The position numbers and the translations under genes are program-made. Under the pieces are notes generated by a model, which worked only from the letters and a program-made list of their open reading frames with translations, was not told where the DNA came from and did not search any database. From contig CALEVN010000026.1 of the NCBI GenBank assembly GCA_937924685.1, positions 83,025 through 147,024 on the forward strand: a DNA stretch of 64,000 nucleotides. The letters run 5' to 3'. This document shows positions 42,753 to 53,159 of the stretch, one piece after another. Source of the DNA: an uncultured Candidatus Altimarinota bacterium. Its GTDB lineage: Bacteria; Patescibacteriota; Gracilibacteria; BD1-5; JAGOOR01. Within the stretch, counting starts at the first letter, position 1. The number at the start of each line of letters is the position of its first letter.

Positions 42753-43439
42753 ATGACCTCAAATCAGCCACTCCCAGAAGAATACATCGATGGTTATGTG
42801 ATATTTATGGGGCGACGATTTATCACTGATAAACGTGCTCTCATTCCTCGTCTTGAAACCGAAGAATTGGTCAAGTATTGTCTCAAACTCCTAAGAGAAA
42901 AACCAGATATTCAAACGGTTGCTGATATTGGTACGGGAAGTGGAATTATCCCGATTTCTATCGCTGAAAAAATGGAAAGAGAATTACAGGTCTTTGCCAC
43001 AGATATGAGTCAGGATGCTCTGAGTCTTGCTCAAGAAAACTACAAACTACAAACTACAAACTACAAAGAGGGTAATTTTTTATTCCTCCAGTGAGACCTC
43101 CTTGAACCACTCATATCTCATTTTGGAAAATCTGTTCCTGAGGAAATGCTTATCACCGCTAATCTTCCTTATGTTCGTGAAAAAGAGATTAATTCATGAT
43201 TGGTACACGAACCTCGCATGGCATTTCTCGGTGGGATACAGACAGGATTTGAACTCTATGAGAGATTTTTTGATCAACTCCTCGCATGGAAAGAGAGACC
43301 AAAGAAATGTCATATCGTCATCGAGTTCTGACTCTGGCAGAGAGATATCGCTGAGACAATGTTTCAGAAACACGGATTTGAATATTCTTTTTTTGCTGAT
43401 TTGCGCAGCATTGAGAGGTTCGCTGAAGTTAGACTGTAA
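42753..43439 (+). CDS. prmC: Release-factor glutamine methyltransferase
   Basis: 228 residues: RRFITDKRALIPRLETEELV, SAM-binding VADIGTGSGIIPISIA and the catalytic NLPYV (ITANLPYVREKE). Three UGA glycines occur, at FLQGDLL, INSGLVHE and IEFGLWQR. PrmC methylates the GGQ glutamine of release factors; with UGA reassigned only RF1 should be its target. The N-terminal helical domain is shorter than usual. A four-copy 7-base repeat (43040-43067) lies in the coding region. It overlaps the convergent downstream gene by 11 bases. Confidence 0.92.
43040..43067. repeat. Heptamer tandem repeat CTACAAA x4 inside prmC
   Basis: Four perfect successive copies encoding YKLQTTNYK. As 7 is not a multiple of 3, gain or loss of one copy would shift the prmC frame. 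Confidence 0.95.
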
Positions 43440-44142
43440 TTCCTAATTTTCGCATCTCAGCAGGTAATGTTTGATAATGAGCAAACAAATAATCTGTACC
43501 ATCTGGTTGTTTTGTCAATAACCATTTTTTTTCAGCAAGTTTAGCCCAGTAAAGAAGAAGAAAAACCCTCCTCAGTCCAACAACTTTTTCAAAATCTTCA
43601 TGATCTAGAGATTTTATTGGCTCCTCAAATTCAGATGGATGGTAGGCAAGAGGTAGGTTACCTACTAGCCTTTGCAGTTTCATAACTAAATGTGGGAAAA
43701 ATACATGCCCATGGATATTCTTTCATAAAACTCTCAATAGTCAGAAGTGTACATGTTCTTGCACCCATCAAAATGTAGCAATCTTCTCATCTGAACCATC
43801 TGTGATTGCTGTCATAACAGTAAAAGGAGCACCTCTTGCCGCAGTTAGGGTTCTTCAGTTATGTACAGTTGTTATGCTTGTTAACCCAAGGGCATTCTCA
43901 CTAGAGTGTTTTGTTTCAGGTCAAAATATGCCAAAATGTTGAGTTGATGTTCTAGTCAGTGCTGAGAATCAAGCGGGCTTGATTTCTTCTACCAGATGAG
44001 AAATATCAACCCCAGGCATTAATTTTCCATGACGGATTACATGAGGCTGATGTTTCAATAAATGCATTTTTCATAATTTAGCTCACTCGACTAATCGATC
44101 TTTTAACTCTATTACTGCAGATTTAGAAATTGCTTCATTCAT
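43429..44142 (-). CDS. Hypothetical soluble protein
   Basis: 237 residues with about nine UGA glycines; the standard code shows only the last 84. It starts MNEAISKSAVIELKDRLVEG and contains HVIRHGKLMPGVDISHLVEE, THGI-like STQHFGIFGPETKHSSENAL and VHFGLLRVLGKNIHGHVFFP, rich in histidine. No transmembrane segment or known family. It is convergent with prmC, overlapping its end by 11 bases. AT-rich third positions (TTA, CAT, ACA) differ from the CTC/CGT style of nearby genes, which may indicate acquisition. Confidence 0.65.
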
Positions 44143-44233
44143 AAAAATACTTTTATATCAGTATTTTAATTATTTTGCATGCCTGTCAAACTACCCTATT
44201 TGTTTTTCAGGAGAAGAGTGATACACTGTGCTC

Positions 44234-44683
44234 ATGTCACATCTGTTTGAGCAAAGCGCCTGAGGCATAGTCTATCGCCGTCATGGGGGTACTATCGAAG
44301 TGCTCTTGCTCAAGTGGAAAAATTCTGGTGGAAAAATCGTCTACACATTGCCAAAAGGTCACACACAGGATGATGAGACTCCAGCTGATGCAGCGATCCG
44401 GGAGATATCCGAGGAAACATGACTTGAAGCATCAATGCTCAAGATCAAAAAATTTATCAAAACTATTTCGTTTTCATTTACCGCTCGGCATAAGACAGGT
44501 CATCCTACCATTGATAAAGATGTTCATCTCTATCTCGTCCAGTATATGGGGACAAAAAAACCGCATGTCCAAAAAGAAGAACGATTTGTAGGGTTTGTCT
44601 GGCTCACTCCTGAGCAGCTCAAGAAAGTAAAAATGAAGCCAGCCGTATACGAGATTGTTGAAGAAAATAGGGGATTTATGTAG
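44234..44683 (+). CDS. Nudix hydrolase
   Basis: 149 residues. SAGGIVYRR at the N-terminus (the first Gly of GG is UGA) and the Nudix box GHTQDDETPADAAIREISEE followed by T-G-L, where the invariant G is UGA. PKGHTQ is typical of diadenosine polyphosphate or MutT-like enzymes. It hydrolyses a nucleoside diphosphate derivative. Confidence 0.9.
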
Positions 44684-44754
44684 TCTTGCAACTTCTTATC
44701 ACTTTCATATACTCCTCCACGAACCTGCCCATTCAATTTATAAACAGTATAGTT

Positions 44755-45219
44755 ATGAATATCGCTCTCGGCACCAATGGTGCACATATCCAAATCACAG
44801 AATGAGATGCACATATCGCACTCGGTGATACTGGCATTAGTATTGACGGATATGATATGAATTTCCCAGGTGAATATGAGCGTCGGGGTATCTTTGTAGA
44901 GACACGCACAAGCCATGATCACCTTCTCTATATCATCACTATTGATTCAAAGACTCTTATCTATCTACCCGTCGGTACGTCAGCAGATGATGTTGAAGTG
45001 CTTCGTGATGTGAATAACAAAGATGTCGTAATATTCCCAGCGAATGAAACACTCTGGAAATCAGTCGAAACATGGGAGGCATCTGTGGTTGTACCCTATG
45101 GCTCTTCCGCAAAAACGCTTCTCACAAAACTGGCTCAAACAGTGGAACCATCGAGTTCAGTGAATATCAAAGCAGTTGATCTCGAAAGCGAGACAACGAG
45201 ATTTGTCCTCCTCGGCTAG
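44755..45219 (+). CDS. Degenerate metallo-beta-lactamase-fold protein
   Basis: 154 residues with one UGA glycine (ITEGDAHIAL). FPGEYERRGIFVETRTSHDH resembles the GPGEYE segment of UlaG-like metallo-beta-lactamase-fold proteins, and LIYLPVGTSADDVEVLRDV the strand after the metal site, but the HxHxDH motif is absent, so an enzymatic role is unlikely. A TATAGT box ends 2 bases before the ATG, implying a transcript that begins within or at the start codon region. A terminator follows at 45331. Confidence 0.55.
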
Positions 45220-45330
45220 TCTTGTAAAAAATTCTAAAATTCGTACTATTACACCCATGAAATTCCGCTCAAACATTTGTTGTACTTTTCCCAGCGTTAG
45301 CTAGGAAGAGTTTTTTGTAAATGTTTTTTC

Positions 45331-45359
45331 AAAAGCCCTCCTAGTCGGAGGGCTTTTTT
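45331..45359 (+). terminator. Intrinsic terminator
   Basis: AAAAGCCCTCC, TAGTC, GGAGGGCTTTTTT. Confidence 0.92.
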
Positions 45360-45365
45360 GTGTGC

Positions 45366-45409
45366 GTCATTCCAGCCAAGCGAGCTCGTGAGCGCGAGGT
45401 GGAATCTAG
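45366..45409. repeat. GTCATYCC-type repeat
   Basis: GTCATTCC...GGAATCTAG with inner GAGCTC/GAGCGC pairing; related to 6752-6917 and 29159-29186. The rest of the gap 45220-45530 holds only a terminator and AT-rich sequence. Confidence 0.55.
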
Positions 45410-45530
45410 CCTTGTTACATATTCTCGTTTCTATTTTCTATACATATATGTTTCTTCTTTTTTCTACTTCATTTCTCGAATTCTGGTGTTGCTGTGTTTT
45501 GCGACAGTTTTATTTCATCTTATTTATTTT

Positions 45531-46364
45531 ATGCAAACACATACCATCACCCTTCCTGAACATAATTCTCCTCTCACAGGACAAATCCATGCTGAGCACC
45601 TATCAATTCCACAAAAAGTCACCGAGCTCACGATCAATAATCTCGGCTCGAGAATTATCACTCTCCTAGGAAATAGCCGAAAGCGTACCGCCGTCATCAT
45701 CACTCCAGGAAATGAAGGGGCGATTTCGAATGAGGATATTGACCGCATGGAGATAGCTATTCGTGAGCCACAAATCCATATGGATACACTTTTCGGAGCG
45801 AAGTGAACTATTGCGCTTTTCAAAGCGACAAAAGATCGAGCCGCAGATACCATAGGCGTTCGACACACGCCAGCAATGCTCGATGCAGAGCGTCGTTTGG
45901 AACTTCTTTTAGAGACTCAGTGAATTCATATTCAAAGAAATGATGATATCAAAAAAAGAGTTGCTGAGCTCTCGCAGCAAATCACACGAGAACATAAAAA
46001 CAGTATCCATATTTGGGATGAGATTACGCGAGAATTGCTTCGTACCGATACTGGACGAAGACTTTTTCGGCAACTCCGACCTATTTATCTCGAGCGACAA
46101 AAAAAGAGAGAAGAGGCAGAGCTCTCCGAGTTCCGTTCTGTGGATGTCCTCTTTCGTCGACTTCTCGCGGAAATACGACCAACAAATATATTTATCGGAA
46201 GCCCGGAGAAGTGATGACGATTTGAGATCTATGCTCGTCATATTTCCAAGATTGCATGAGACGTTAGTCCAAAACTTTCAAAACCTGTACAGGATGTTTC
46301 TCCATGAAGTGTTCTCCTGAACCTCAAAACATACTCGCAAAATTCTTCTGATTTTGAAGTCTAG
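45531..46364 (+). CDS. Hypothetical protein upstream of the ATP synthase genes
   Basis: 277 residues with six UGA glycines. Contains TAVIITPGNEGAISNEDIDR, HTPAMLDAERRLELLLET and a basic helical region QLRPIYLERQKKREEAELSE, then GSPEKGGRFEIYARHISKI. No signal peptide. The ATG at 45531 follows a pyrimidine/T-rich leader. No family recognised. Stop UAG. It lies 70 bases before atpB, which has its own promoter. Confidence 0.65.
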
Positions 46365-46398
46365 ATTCTCTTTATTCTGAGCGAAAAAATCACAAACC

Positions 46399-46425
46399 TT
46401 GCAATCTAGAAATTTCATCTATAAT
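46399..46425 (+). promoter_or_regulatory. Promoter of the ATP synthase operon
   Basis: TTGCAA, 15-base spacer, TATAAT. The atpB ATG is only 10 bases past the -10 box, so the mRNA is nearly leaderless. Confidence 0.65.
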
Positions 46426-46435
46426 CCTCTCGAAT

Positions 46436-47230
46436 ATGGAAGCACATGACGCACCACATATCCTGTCTGTCCCACCGCATGCACTTGCGGAAAGTGGGGT
46501 ATGGTCATATGTGACAAATACAGTTGTTTCTACTTGGATATTTATTGTTATTGTAGCGGTTTGTGGGGTATTGCTCTACACAGCATCACGACGCAAGTCT
46601 GGTTTTATCCGCACAACAGGATACCTCATCGTGAAGCATTTGAAGGCATTTTTTGAACCTCTCTTGGGTCACAATCTCCCCATCGAAAAAACACTTTGGT
46701 TTGTAGGAGGTGTTTTCATTTATATTCTTGGGTCAAATCTCTACAGTCTCCTCCTTGATTGGCTTCTCGCTTTTTCTCCAGAGACATGGCATAACTATCT
46801 CCGACCGATCAACTCTGACATTAACACGACACTCGGCATGGCAGTCCTCATGATTCTCATCTCACATATGATTATGATTCGTTTTCGAGGAGTTGTGGGA
46901 TATGTGCTTCATTATGTCTTTAATTTCAGTGGTCACGGAATAGTTGATAAGTTCATCAATGTCGTCGTCGGCTGGCTTCACATCATCGGTGAACTCGTCC
47001 GTATCATGGCTCTCTCACTTCGTCTCTTCGGAAATATATTTGCCGGTGCAGTACTCCTCGGAGTTATGCTCTGGATCACAGCAAAAATTGGCACTGCAGC
47101 CCTCCCACTCTGAAATATCCTCCTTGTCCCATTTTATTTCTTTGAAATGTTTGTGGGATTCATACAAGCGATGGTATTTGCACTGCTCGTATCTCTCTAC
47201 TTCCAAGAAGCGTCTGATACGCATCACTAA
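46436..47230 (+). CDS. atpB: ATP synthase subunit a
   Basis: 264 residues, five to six transmembrane helices. GELVRIMALSLRLFGNIFAG carries the essential Arg of the proton path, and the last helix FFEMFVGFIQAMVFALLVSL is typical. A UGA glycine at ALPLGNILLV restores the final 38 residues including that helix. It forms the proton half-channels against the c-ring and is first in the operon. Confidence 0.95.
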
Positions 47231-47263
47231 ATCACTAACCTTTTTATTTCCTAATTATCTTTT

Positions 47264-47554
47264 ATGAAAAAGTTAGCTCTTATCTCTCTCATGGCTCCTC
47301 TCGCAGTTTTCGCTGAAGAAGCAACTGCTACTGCTGAAAAAGCAACTGCTGCAGTTTCTGCATTTGGCCCTCTCGGTTTCGGTTTCGCAGTTTTCGCTTC
47401 TGCTATCGCTATCGGTCTTATCGGTTTCTCAGCTGCTGCTGCAATCGGTCGAAATCCTAGCGCTTCAAAAGAGATCTCATCTGGTATTCTCCTCCCGATG
47501 GTCCTCGCAGAAGGTCTCGGTATCATCGCTGTTATTCTCGCATTCGTAAAATAA
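47264..47554 (+). CDS. atpE: ATP synthase subunit c
   Basis: 96 residues. The hairpin GFGFAVFASAIAIGLIGFSA and GILLPMVLAEGLGIIAVILA contains the ion-binding Glu in helix 2 and the RNP loop (GRNPSA). Before it lies MKKLALISLMAPLAVFAEEA, a signal-peptide-like lead and an Ala/Thr/Glu linker unusual for subunit c. No extra Gln/Glu typical of sodium binding in helix 1 was seen, so protons are likely. Confidence 0.93.
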   Translation: MKKLALISLMAPLAVFAEEATATAEKATAAVSAFGPLGFGFAVFASAIAIGLIGFSAAAAIGRNPSASKEISSGILLPMVLAEGLGIIAVILAFVK

Positions 47555-47581
47555 TAGTGTTCGTTTCTTAAATATTTTCTC

Positions 47582-48061
47582 ATGGAAGCATTCAATCTTG
47601 GATCCATGTTGATCCAAGTCATCAATCTCGCAATTGTCCTTTTTGTTCTCAAAAAAGCACTCTTTAATCCGTATCTCAAAATGGTCGAAAAAACCGAAGC
47701 AGATATGGCAGAGATTGCTAATGTCCACGCAACTGTGGAGAAAATACGAAAAGATGCAGAAAAAGAAGCAACAGCTCTCATCTCAGAAGCTCATAAAAAA
47801 GCATTTGAAATGCGTGAACATGCTGCAAAAAATGCTGCAAAAAATGCTGATGATATCATCGCAAGTGCAGAAGAACAAGCACGAATTATCCGTGAAAGAG
47901 CTGAAGGAGAAATCCAGGCTCTCGAACAGACATTTTCTAAGCGTATGAAAGAAGGTGTGATGACTGCTGCTATCGCTCTCAACAAGAAACTTCTCGGACA
48001 GTCAAATACTGCACGACAAGACTTCATGAAAGCGCACCTGGATGATGTCGTAAAAAAATAA
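47582..48061 (+). CDS. atpF: ATP synthase subunit b
   Basis: 159 residues: N-terminal membrane helix LIQVINLAIVLFVLKKALFN followed by a long charged coiled coil (AEEQARIIRERAEGEIQALE). It is the peripheral stalk joining F1 to subunit a. No UGA. Confidence 0.93.
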   Translation: MEAFNLGSMLIQVINLAIVLFVLKKALFNPYLKMVEKTEADMAEIANVHATVEKIRKDAEKEATALISEAHKKAFEMREHAAKNAAKNADDIIASAEEQARIIRERAEGEIQALEQTFSKRMKEGVMTAAIALNKKLLGQSNTARQDFMKAHLDDVVKK

Positions 48062-48064
48062 ACC

Positions 48065-48394
48065 ATGGACCTCGAAATCCCACATCTCGAAAACCCAAAA
48101 GAACGAAAGAATCTCGTGAAGTACTTGAGTATTTTTCGAAAACTTCGAAAAGTATCTCGTCTTCGTGCAGAAAAACTCTTCGCTCGTGCCATACGTGGTG
48201 AACAAGAAGCGCTCATCGTATCAGGTCAATTTATAGAACCAGCTGAAGAAAAACATCTCCTCGCTCTCTATAAAAAAGTCTTTGATTCTCCAAAAAAACC
48301 AACGTTTCAAGTGAATCCAAAACTTCTCTGAGGCATTCGTATGTCTTATGGCGATCAGATGGTCGAGCTCTCTCTTAATCAGATAAAAATTTAA
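48065..48394 (+). CDS. atpH: ATP synthase subunit delta, short form
   Basis: 109 residues against about 175 usual. The C-terminal region VNPKLLGGIRMSYGDQMVEL, with the first Gly encoded by UGA, matches the DPxLIGGxxxxxGDxxxD block of delta/OSCP that binds subunit b. The normal N-terminal six-helix domain that caps F1 is largely missing. The position between atpF and atpA supports the call. Confidence 0.8.
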
Positions 48395-48413
48395 ACATTC
48401 ATTATTTTCTTTT

Positions 48414-49922
48414 ATGTCTCCTGTTTCATTCGACTCAGTCCTCGCGGACATCACCAAGCAAATCCAGTCTCTGGATATGACTCCAGAAAAAGTCCAGACC
48501 GGTATCGTCGTCTCTCTCGGAGATGGTGTTGCTCGTGTCGACGGACTCTCTGGTGTTTCTTATAACGAAATGGTAGAATTCGAATCTGGTGCGACTGGTG
48601 TCGCTCTCAACCTCGAAGAATTCTCTGTTTGAGTCGTCGTTCTTTCTGGTTTTAAAGATATCCATGAAGGTGAAACAGTGAAGGCAACTGGTCGTGTGAT
48701 GGAAGTCCCAGTCGGACATGCCCTCATCGGTCGTGTCGTCGATGCACTCGGTAATCCTATTGATGGTCGCGGTCCTATCAAAGCTCTCGAAAAATATCCG
48801 ACAGAACGTGTCGCTACAGGTGTCATGAGTCGTAAAGGTGTTCACGAACCACTTCAGACAGGTATCAAGGCTATCGATGCCCTCGTTCCAGTCGGTCGAG
48901 GTCAGCGTGAGCTCATCATCGGTGACCGTCAGACAGGTAAAACTCAGATTGCTATCGATACTATTCTCAATCAAAAAGGTCAGAACATGATCTGTGTCTA
49001 CGTCGCTATCGGTCAAAAAGATGCGAAAGTAGTTCGTATCACAGAAGAACTCCGAAAAGCTGGTGCGATGGACTATACTATCGTCGTCAATGCAGGCGCT
49101 TCTGCTCCTGCAGCGATGCAATGGCTCGCTCCCTATACGGGATGTGCTATGGCTGAGTATTTCATGCTCAATGGAAAACATGCGCTCATCATCTACGACG
49201 ATCTCTCAAAACATGCAAATGCATATCGTGAGATGTCTCTCCTCCTCCGACGCCCACCAGGACGTGAAGCGTATCCTGGAGACGTATTTTACCTCCACTC
49301 AAAACTCCTCGAACGTTCTGCGAAGCTCAATGACGAACTCGGAGCAGGGTCTATGACCGCTCTCCCAATCATCGAAACACTCGCAGGCGATATCTCTGCG
49401 TATGTCCCAACAAACGTTATCTCGATTACTGATGGTCAGATCATGCTCGCGACCAACCTCTTCAACTCTGGTGTTCGTCCAGCGATCAACGTCGGTCTCT
49501 CTGTTTCTCGTGTCGGTGGATCTGCTCAGACAAAAGCTATGAAAGGAGTCGCTGGTACGCTCAAGCTCGATCTCGCTCAATTCCGTGAACTCGAAGCGTT
49601 CTCACAATTTGCTTCAGACCTCGACCCAGAAACTCGAGCATCGCTCGAACGTGGTCAGCGTATGGTAGAACTCCTGAAACAGGATGTCTATTCTCCAGTG
49701 GTCATGGAAAAACAAGTCTGCGCTCTCTATGCTGGTACAAAAGGATTCCTCGATTCAATTCCGACAAAAGATGTCCGAAAATTCGAACTAGAACTCTACA
49801 AACATCTCGATACAGAAGGTACAGTTCTCGAAGCTATTCGTACGAGTGGAAAACTCGAGGATGCTACGAAAGCTTCTCTCGAGCTCGTCATCAAAGCAGT
49901 GAAAAGCGAAATGGGTGTATAA
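48414..49922 (+). CDS. atpA: ATP synthase subunit alpha
   Basis: 502 residues. Walker A GDRQTGKT, RGQRELIIGDRQTGK context, PAAMQWLAPYTGCAMAEYF, YDDLSKHANAYREMSLLLRR and PGREAYPGDVFYLHSKLLER are all present. One UGA glycine at EFSVGVVVLSG (residue 73), a position of glycine in the family. It forms the non-catalytic nucleotide sites of F1. Confidence 0.98.
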
Positions 49923-49937
49923 TTAATTTCAAAATAA

Positions 49938-50837
49938 ATGCCTGCCTGAAAACAAATCCTCGATCGTATCAAATCTGTCAAAAACACAGGGAAGATTACT
50001 CGTGCGATGGAGTTGATTTCGACTGTGAAGATGAAAAAAGCAGCCGATCTCGCTCTCGGTGCTCGTCCATTTGCTCTCGAAGCAAGTAGTATTTTTTCAC
50101 GTGTTGCAGAGGAGATTTCTATGAGTCCGTATGTGACAGGAAAAGAAAAGAAAACGAATAAAACAAAGACACTGATCGTCGTCATTACGTCTAATCGAGG
50201 ACTCTGTGGTGCGTATAATATCAATGTCTTCCGAGAAGTCCTCAAACAAGCAAAATGACATCATGCTGACTGTATCACTATTGGTAAGAAAGCACGAGAA
50301 TTCGTCGTGCGTACTGGTCACACGCTCGTGAGTGATTATTCTGATATGTTCCGCGATGATCCGACGCCTGCACAAGTCAAAACTATTGCTACGGCTATCC
50401 GTGCTCTCTATCTCAAGGGTGACTATGCTGAGGTAAAAGTCGTGTACAGTTTCTATATTTCAGCTATCGCACAAAAAGCAGTAACTCGACCATTTCTCCC
50501 TGTTTCTACTGAAAAACTCTCAGCATTTCTCGAAGAAATCACTGGCTCAATGATTACTCCTGTGACCTATTCTGGTGAATACAAAATCGAACCATCAAAA
50601 CAACACGTCGCTGATCGTATCGTTCCGCTCATTCTCGACCTTATGTTCCACGAGATGCTCCTCGAAGCAAAAGCTTCTGAACATGCTGCTCGTATGGTCG
50701 CCATGAAAAACGCTCGTGAATCATCACAAACAAAAGTAAAAGAACTTACCCTCGTCTACAACAAAGCTCGTCAGGCTGGTATCACCAAGGAAATATCTGA
50801 AATCGTTTCTGGTGTGGAGAGTATGAAAGATGTTTAA
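49938..50837 (+). CDS. atpG: ATP synthase subunit gamma
   Basis: 299 residues. The N-terminal rotor helix KQILDRIKSVKNTGKITRAM with UGA glycine at position 4, SNRGLCGAYNINVF and the C-terminal helix AARMVAMKNARESS are the conserved ends. A second UGA glycine joins QAK to HHADCIT. It is the last ATP synthase gene here; atpD and atpC do not follow. Confidence 0.95.
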
Positions 50838-50842
50838 AAAAT

Positions 50843-51145
50843 ATGTCTTTAAATGATACACATTCGGATTTTCCTTTGTCTTTCATGACAAGAGAATCTG
50901 AAATGGCAGCAGCATCAAATATTGCAGCTGCTCATCACCACGTCCATAGATTTTTCGAAGCTCTTCTCTGAGATGGACTCTATTGTTTAGAGATAAATGG
51001 AGAACACGTGTTCCTAGAATGACCGTGAGATGTTGATATTGCTTATAGGCTTTTTCTCAGTTCTCCTTTAAGTAATCAGATATATAGACATGCACAAGCT
51101 CAGATTTTTTTTCGAGATGGAAAATTGCACCGCCGAGCAGCGTAA
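50843..51145 (+). CDS. Small protein after atpG, unknown
   Basis: 100 residues with three UGA glycines (LLGDGLYC, FLEGPGDV), so not detectable in the standard code. SNIAAAHHHVHRFFEALLGD has a helix with three consecutive histidines, followed by two beta-like strands. It starts 5 bases after atpG and could be co-transcribed, occupying the place where atpD would be expected. It bears no resemblance to subunits beta or epsilon. Confidence 0.6.
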
Positions 51146-51194
51146 ATTGACAACACATAAATAAAAGTAACATATAAATACTAAAAATATTTAT

Positions 51195-52157
51195 ATGAAT
51201 CAGAAATTACTTATCACACCAGTTATCACACCAGGTGGTATACCCGATGAAATTGTTTTACAACAAAATAATTTAAATGGAATGATTCAGCTTCATGGTG
51301 CTGAACAATCTGTGCGAGATGTGCCACTCAAACAAGGTGCTCCAGAGCATTTTCATGAGGCTTGCAGGAGACTTTTGCAGACATTTTCTGGTAAGGCAAA
51401 TGCCATCTTGATAGGCGGTACGACAGGTGAGTGAATCGGCCTCTGACTCAGACAGTGGCAGGTGCTCATGAGTGCCATGAAACAGGCTTGCCCGCCTGAT
51501 ATACGTATTATGGCAGGACTTCTCGGACGGGATGATATGATAAAAGACCAAATTCGAATTGCTCATCAACTTGGTATTGAGGAGTTTGTGCTCGGGCTCA
51601 ATCATACAGGAGAGAATCAGAGACGATTTGATTCTACTCTCAGTACGTTTGGAACAACGGATAAACTCTGGCTCTATAATATGCCGACTTTTGATCCTGC
51701 GAGCCTCGACTTTGTCAGCTTTTGTGCGGAGGATAAGCGTGTTCAGGGGATCAAGGACTCATCCAAGTGAACGAGTGTTGATCGACTTCGTCAACTTCTT
51801 GAGCTCAGAGAAAGACATGCTGATCTTTTAATACTGGCTGGAAATGAAAAAGTGTATTGAGAACTACCGAATGACGTTTTTAGAGAAATAGGCGGACTTG
51901 TTTCTGGAAATTCAAATGTTGATCCTGATTTACTCAGATCTTTTGCAGACACACCATGATCATTTGCTCTTCAGCGTGAGAAAAAAGAAGAAGATACACT
52001 GGCTCTATCTTCTTTTAGTGGCGATCATCCTGCCACTAAAATTCAACGGCATATACACAGTATTAAACTCGCATTAATGCAACAGGGTATTCTTAAGTCA
52101 GAACATGTTATGCTCTATGATGAACGGGGAAAACTTTTTCAACCAAATCCTTTATAA
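51195..52157 (+). CDS. DapA/NAL-family aldolase
   Basis: 320 residues with five UGA glycines. ILIGGTTGEGIGLGLRQWQV contains the GGTTGE motif of dihydrodipicolinate synthase/N-acetylneuraminate lyase enzymes, LYNMPTF the YN.P segment, and QGIKDSSKG the Schiff-base lysine (KDSS). The class I aldolase condenses or cleaves pyruvate-linked substrates; whether for lysine/peptidoglycan synthesis or sugar acids is not resolved. Its end overlaps the convergent mutY end by 6 bases. Confidence 0.85.
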
Positions 52158-53159
52158 AATAACATTTTTCTCTACCCACTCTTCTTTCTCACTCTTTGAG
52201 AAGGTTTTTTGTTTCAGGGAACCAGTTTGGATTTGAGCATGGAAAAGTCTTACAGGCATTCATTCAAATACTCCACTTCAGAAACTTGGACGGACTGACA
52301 CTTCGAGACCAAATGCCGCGGAAAAATAATCTTGGACTGTACGCCTGTCGTCAGAGCTTGTTGGTTCGATCAGAAATGGCTCAAAATGACTCGATAGACT
52401 ACTCCAGTAGAGTTTGTGCGCTTCGTGGAGAAAGACGACAAGCTTGGCTCATTTTTCACTGCGACGAATTATCTTTTTTTTGATAGGCTCTTTGGTACCT
52501 GCGGTCGTAAACCAGCGACAATTTTTGAGCGGATATGTCTCTTTGTCTACTTTGTCGAAGGTTGTCGACATAAGCGCTCCGAAGTCCATAAGCGCGTTAT
52601 TGATGGCTCTTCCCGAGATATTTTCTTTTTCCAATTGGTGTTCTAGTTTTTCAATCATGTCATCCTGGAGAGACACATGTCTACTTCCAAAATAATACCT
52701 CGCAAAAATTTTTACGAGATTTGCATCCATCGCGAGGACAGTTTTATCATATCAGAAAGCGAGGATTGCCTGGGCTGTATACCTTCCTATTCAGGGAAGT
52801 TTGCGAAGTTTCTCAAAATCATCTGGAAAAATACCATCATATTTTTCGACAACGACCTTTGCGAGCTCTATCATACGTCTGGCACGTCCATAATAACCGA
52901 GACCCTGATAGTAGGGAAAGAGCTCTTCGTAGGTTGTCTCTGCGAGCGATTCAATCGTTGGATATTTCGTAAGAAAACGATGGTAATAACCGATGACTCT
53001 GTCTACTTGTGTCTGTTGGAGCATGACCTCTGCTATCCATACTTTATAGAGACGCTCTTTGGTAGATGTGTCATAGATTTTTCTCCATGGTAAATCGTGG
53101 CGACCATGTTTTTGGTACCACGACAATACTTGATTGAAAGGAAAAATTTTAATGCCCAT
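52152..53159 (-). CDS. mutY: A/G-specific adenine glycosylase, apparently without iron-sulfur cluster
   Basis: 335 residues. WYQKHGRHDLPWRKIYDTST, VAEVMLQQTQV-type IAEVMLQQTQVDRVIGYYHR and GIGRYTAQAILAF with VLAMDAN (catalytic Asp) define MutY; the leading Gly of GIGRYT is UGA. A C-terminal Nudix-like domain (residues 225-335) follows, as in MutY. The usual C-x6-C-x2-C-x5-C cluster after NNALMDFGALM is absent; only one cysteine (KNCRWF) lies there. It removes adenine opposite 8-oxoguanine. The start overlaps the upstream gene by 11 bases. Confidence 0.9.

Noticed and set aside
48435..49181. Long leftward frame opposite atpA
   Set aside because: It is antisense to well-conserved AtpA sequence and reflects the codon bias of that gene.
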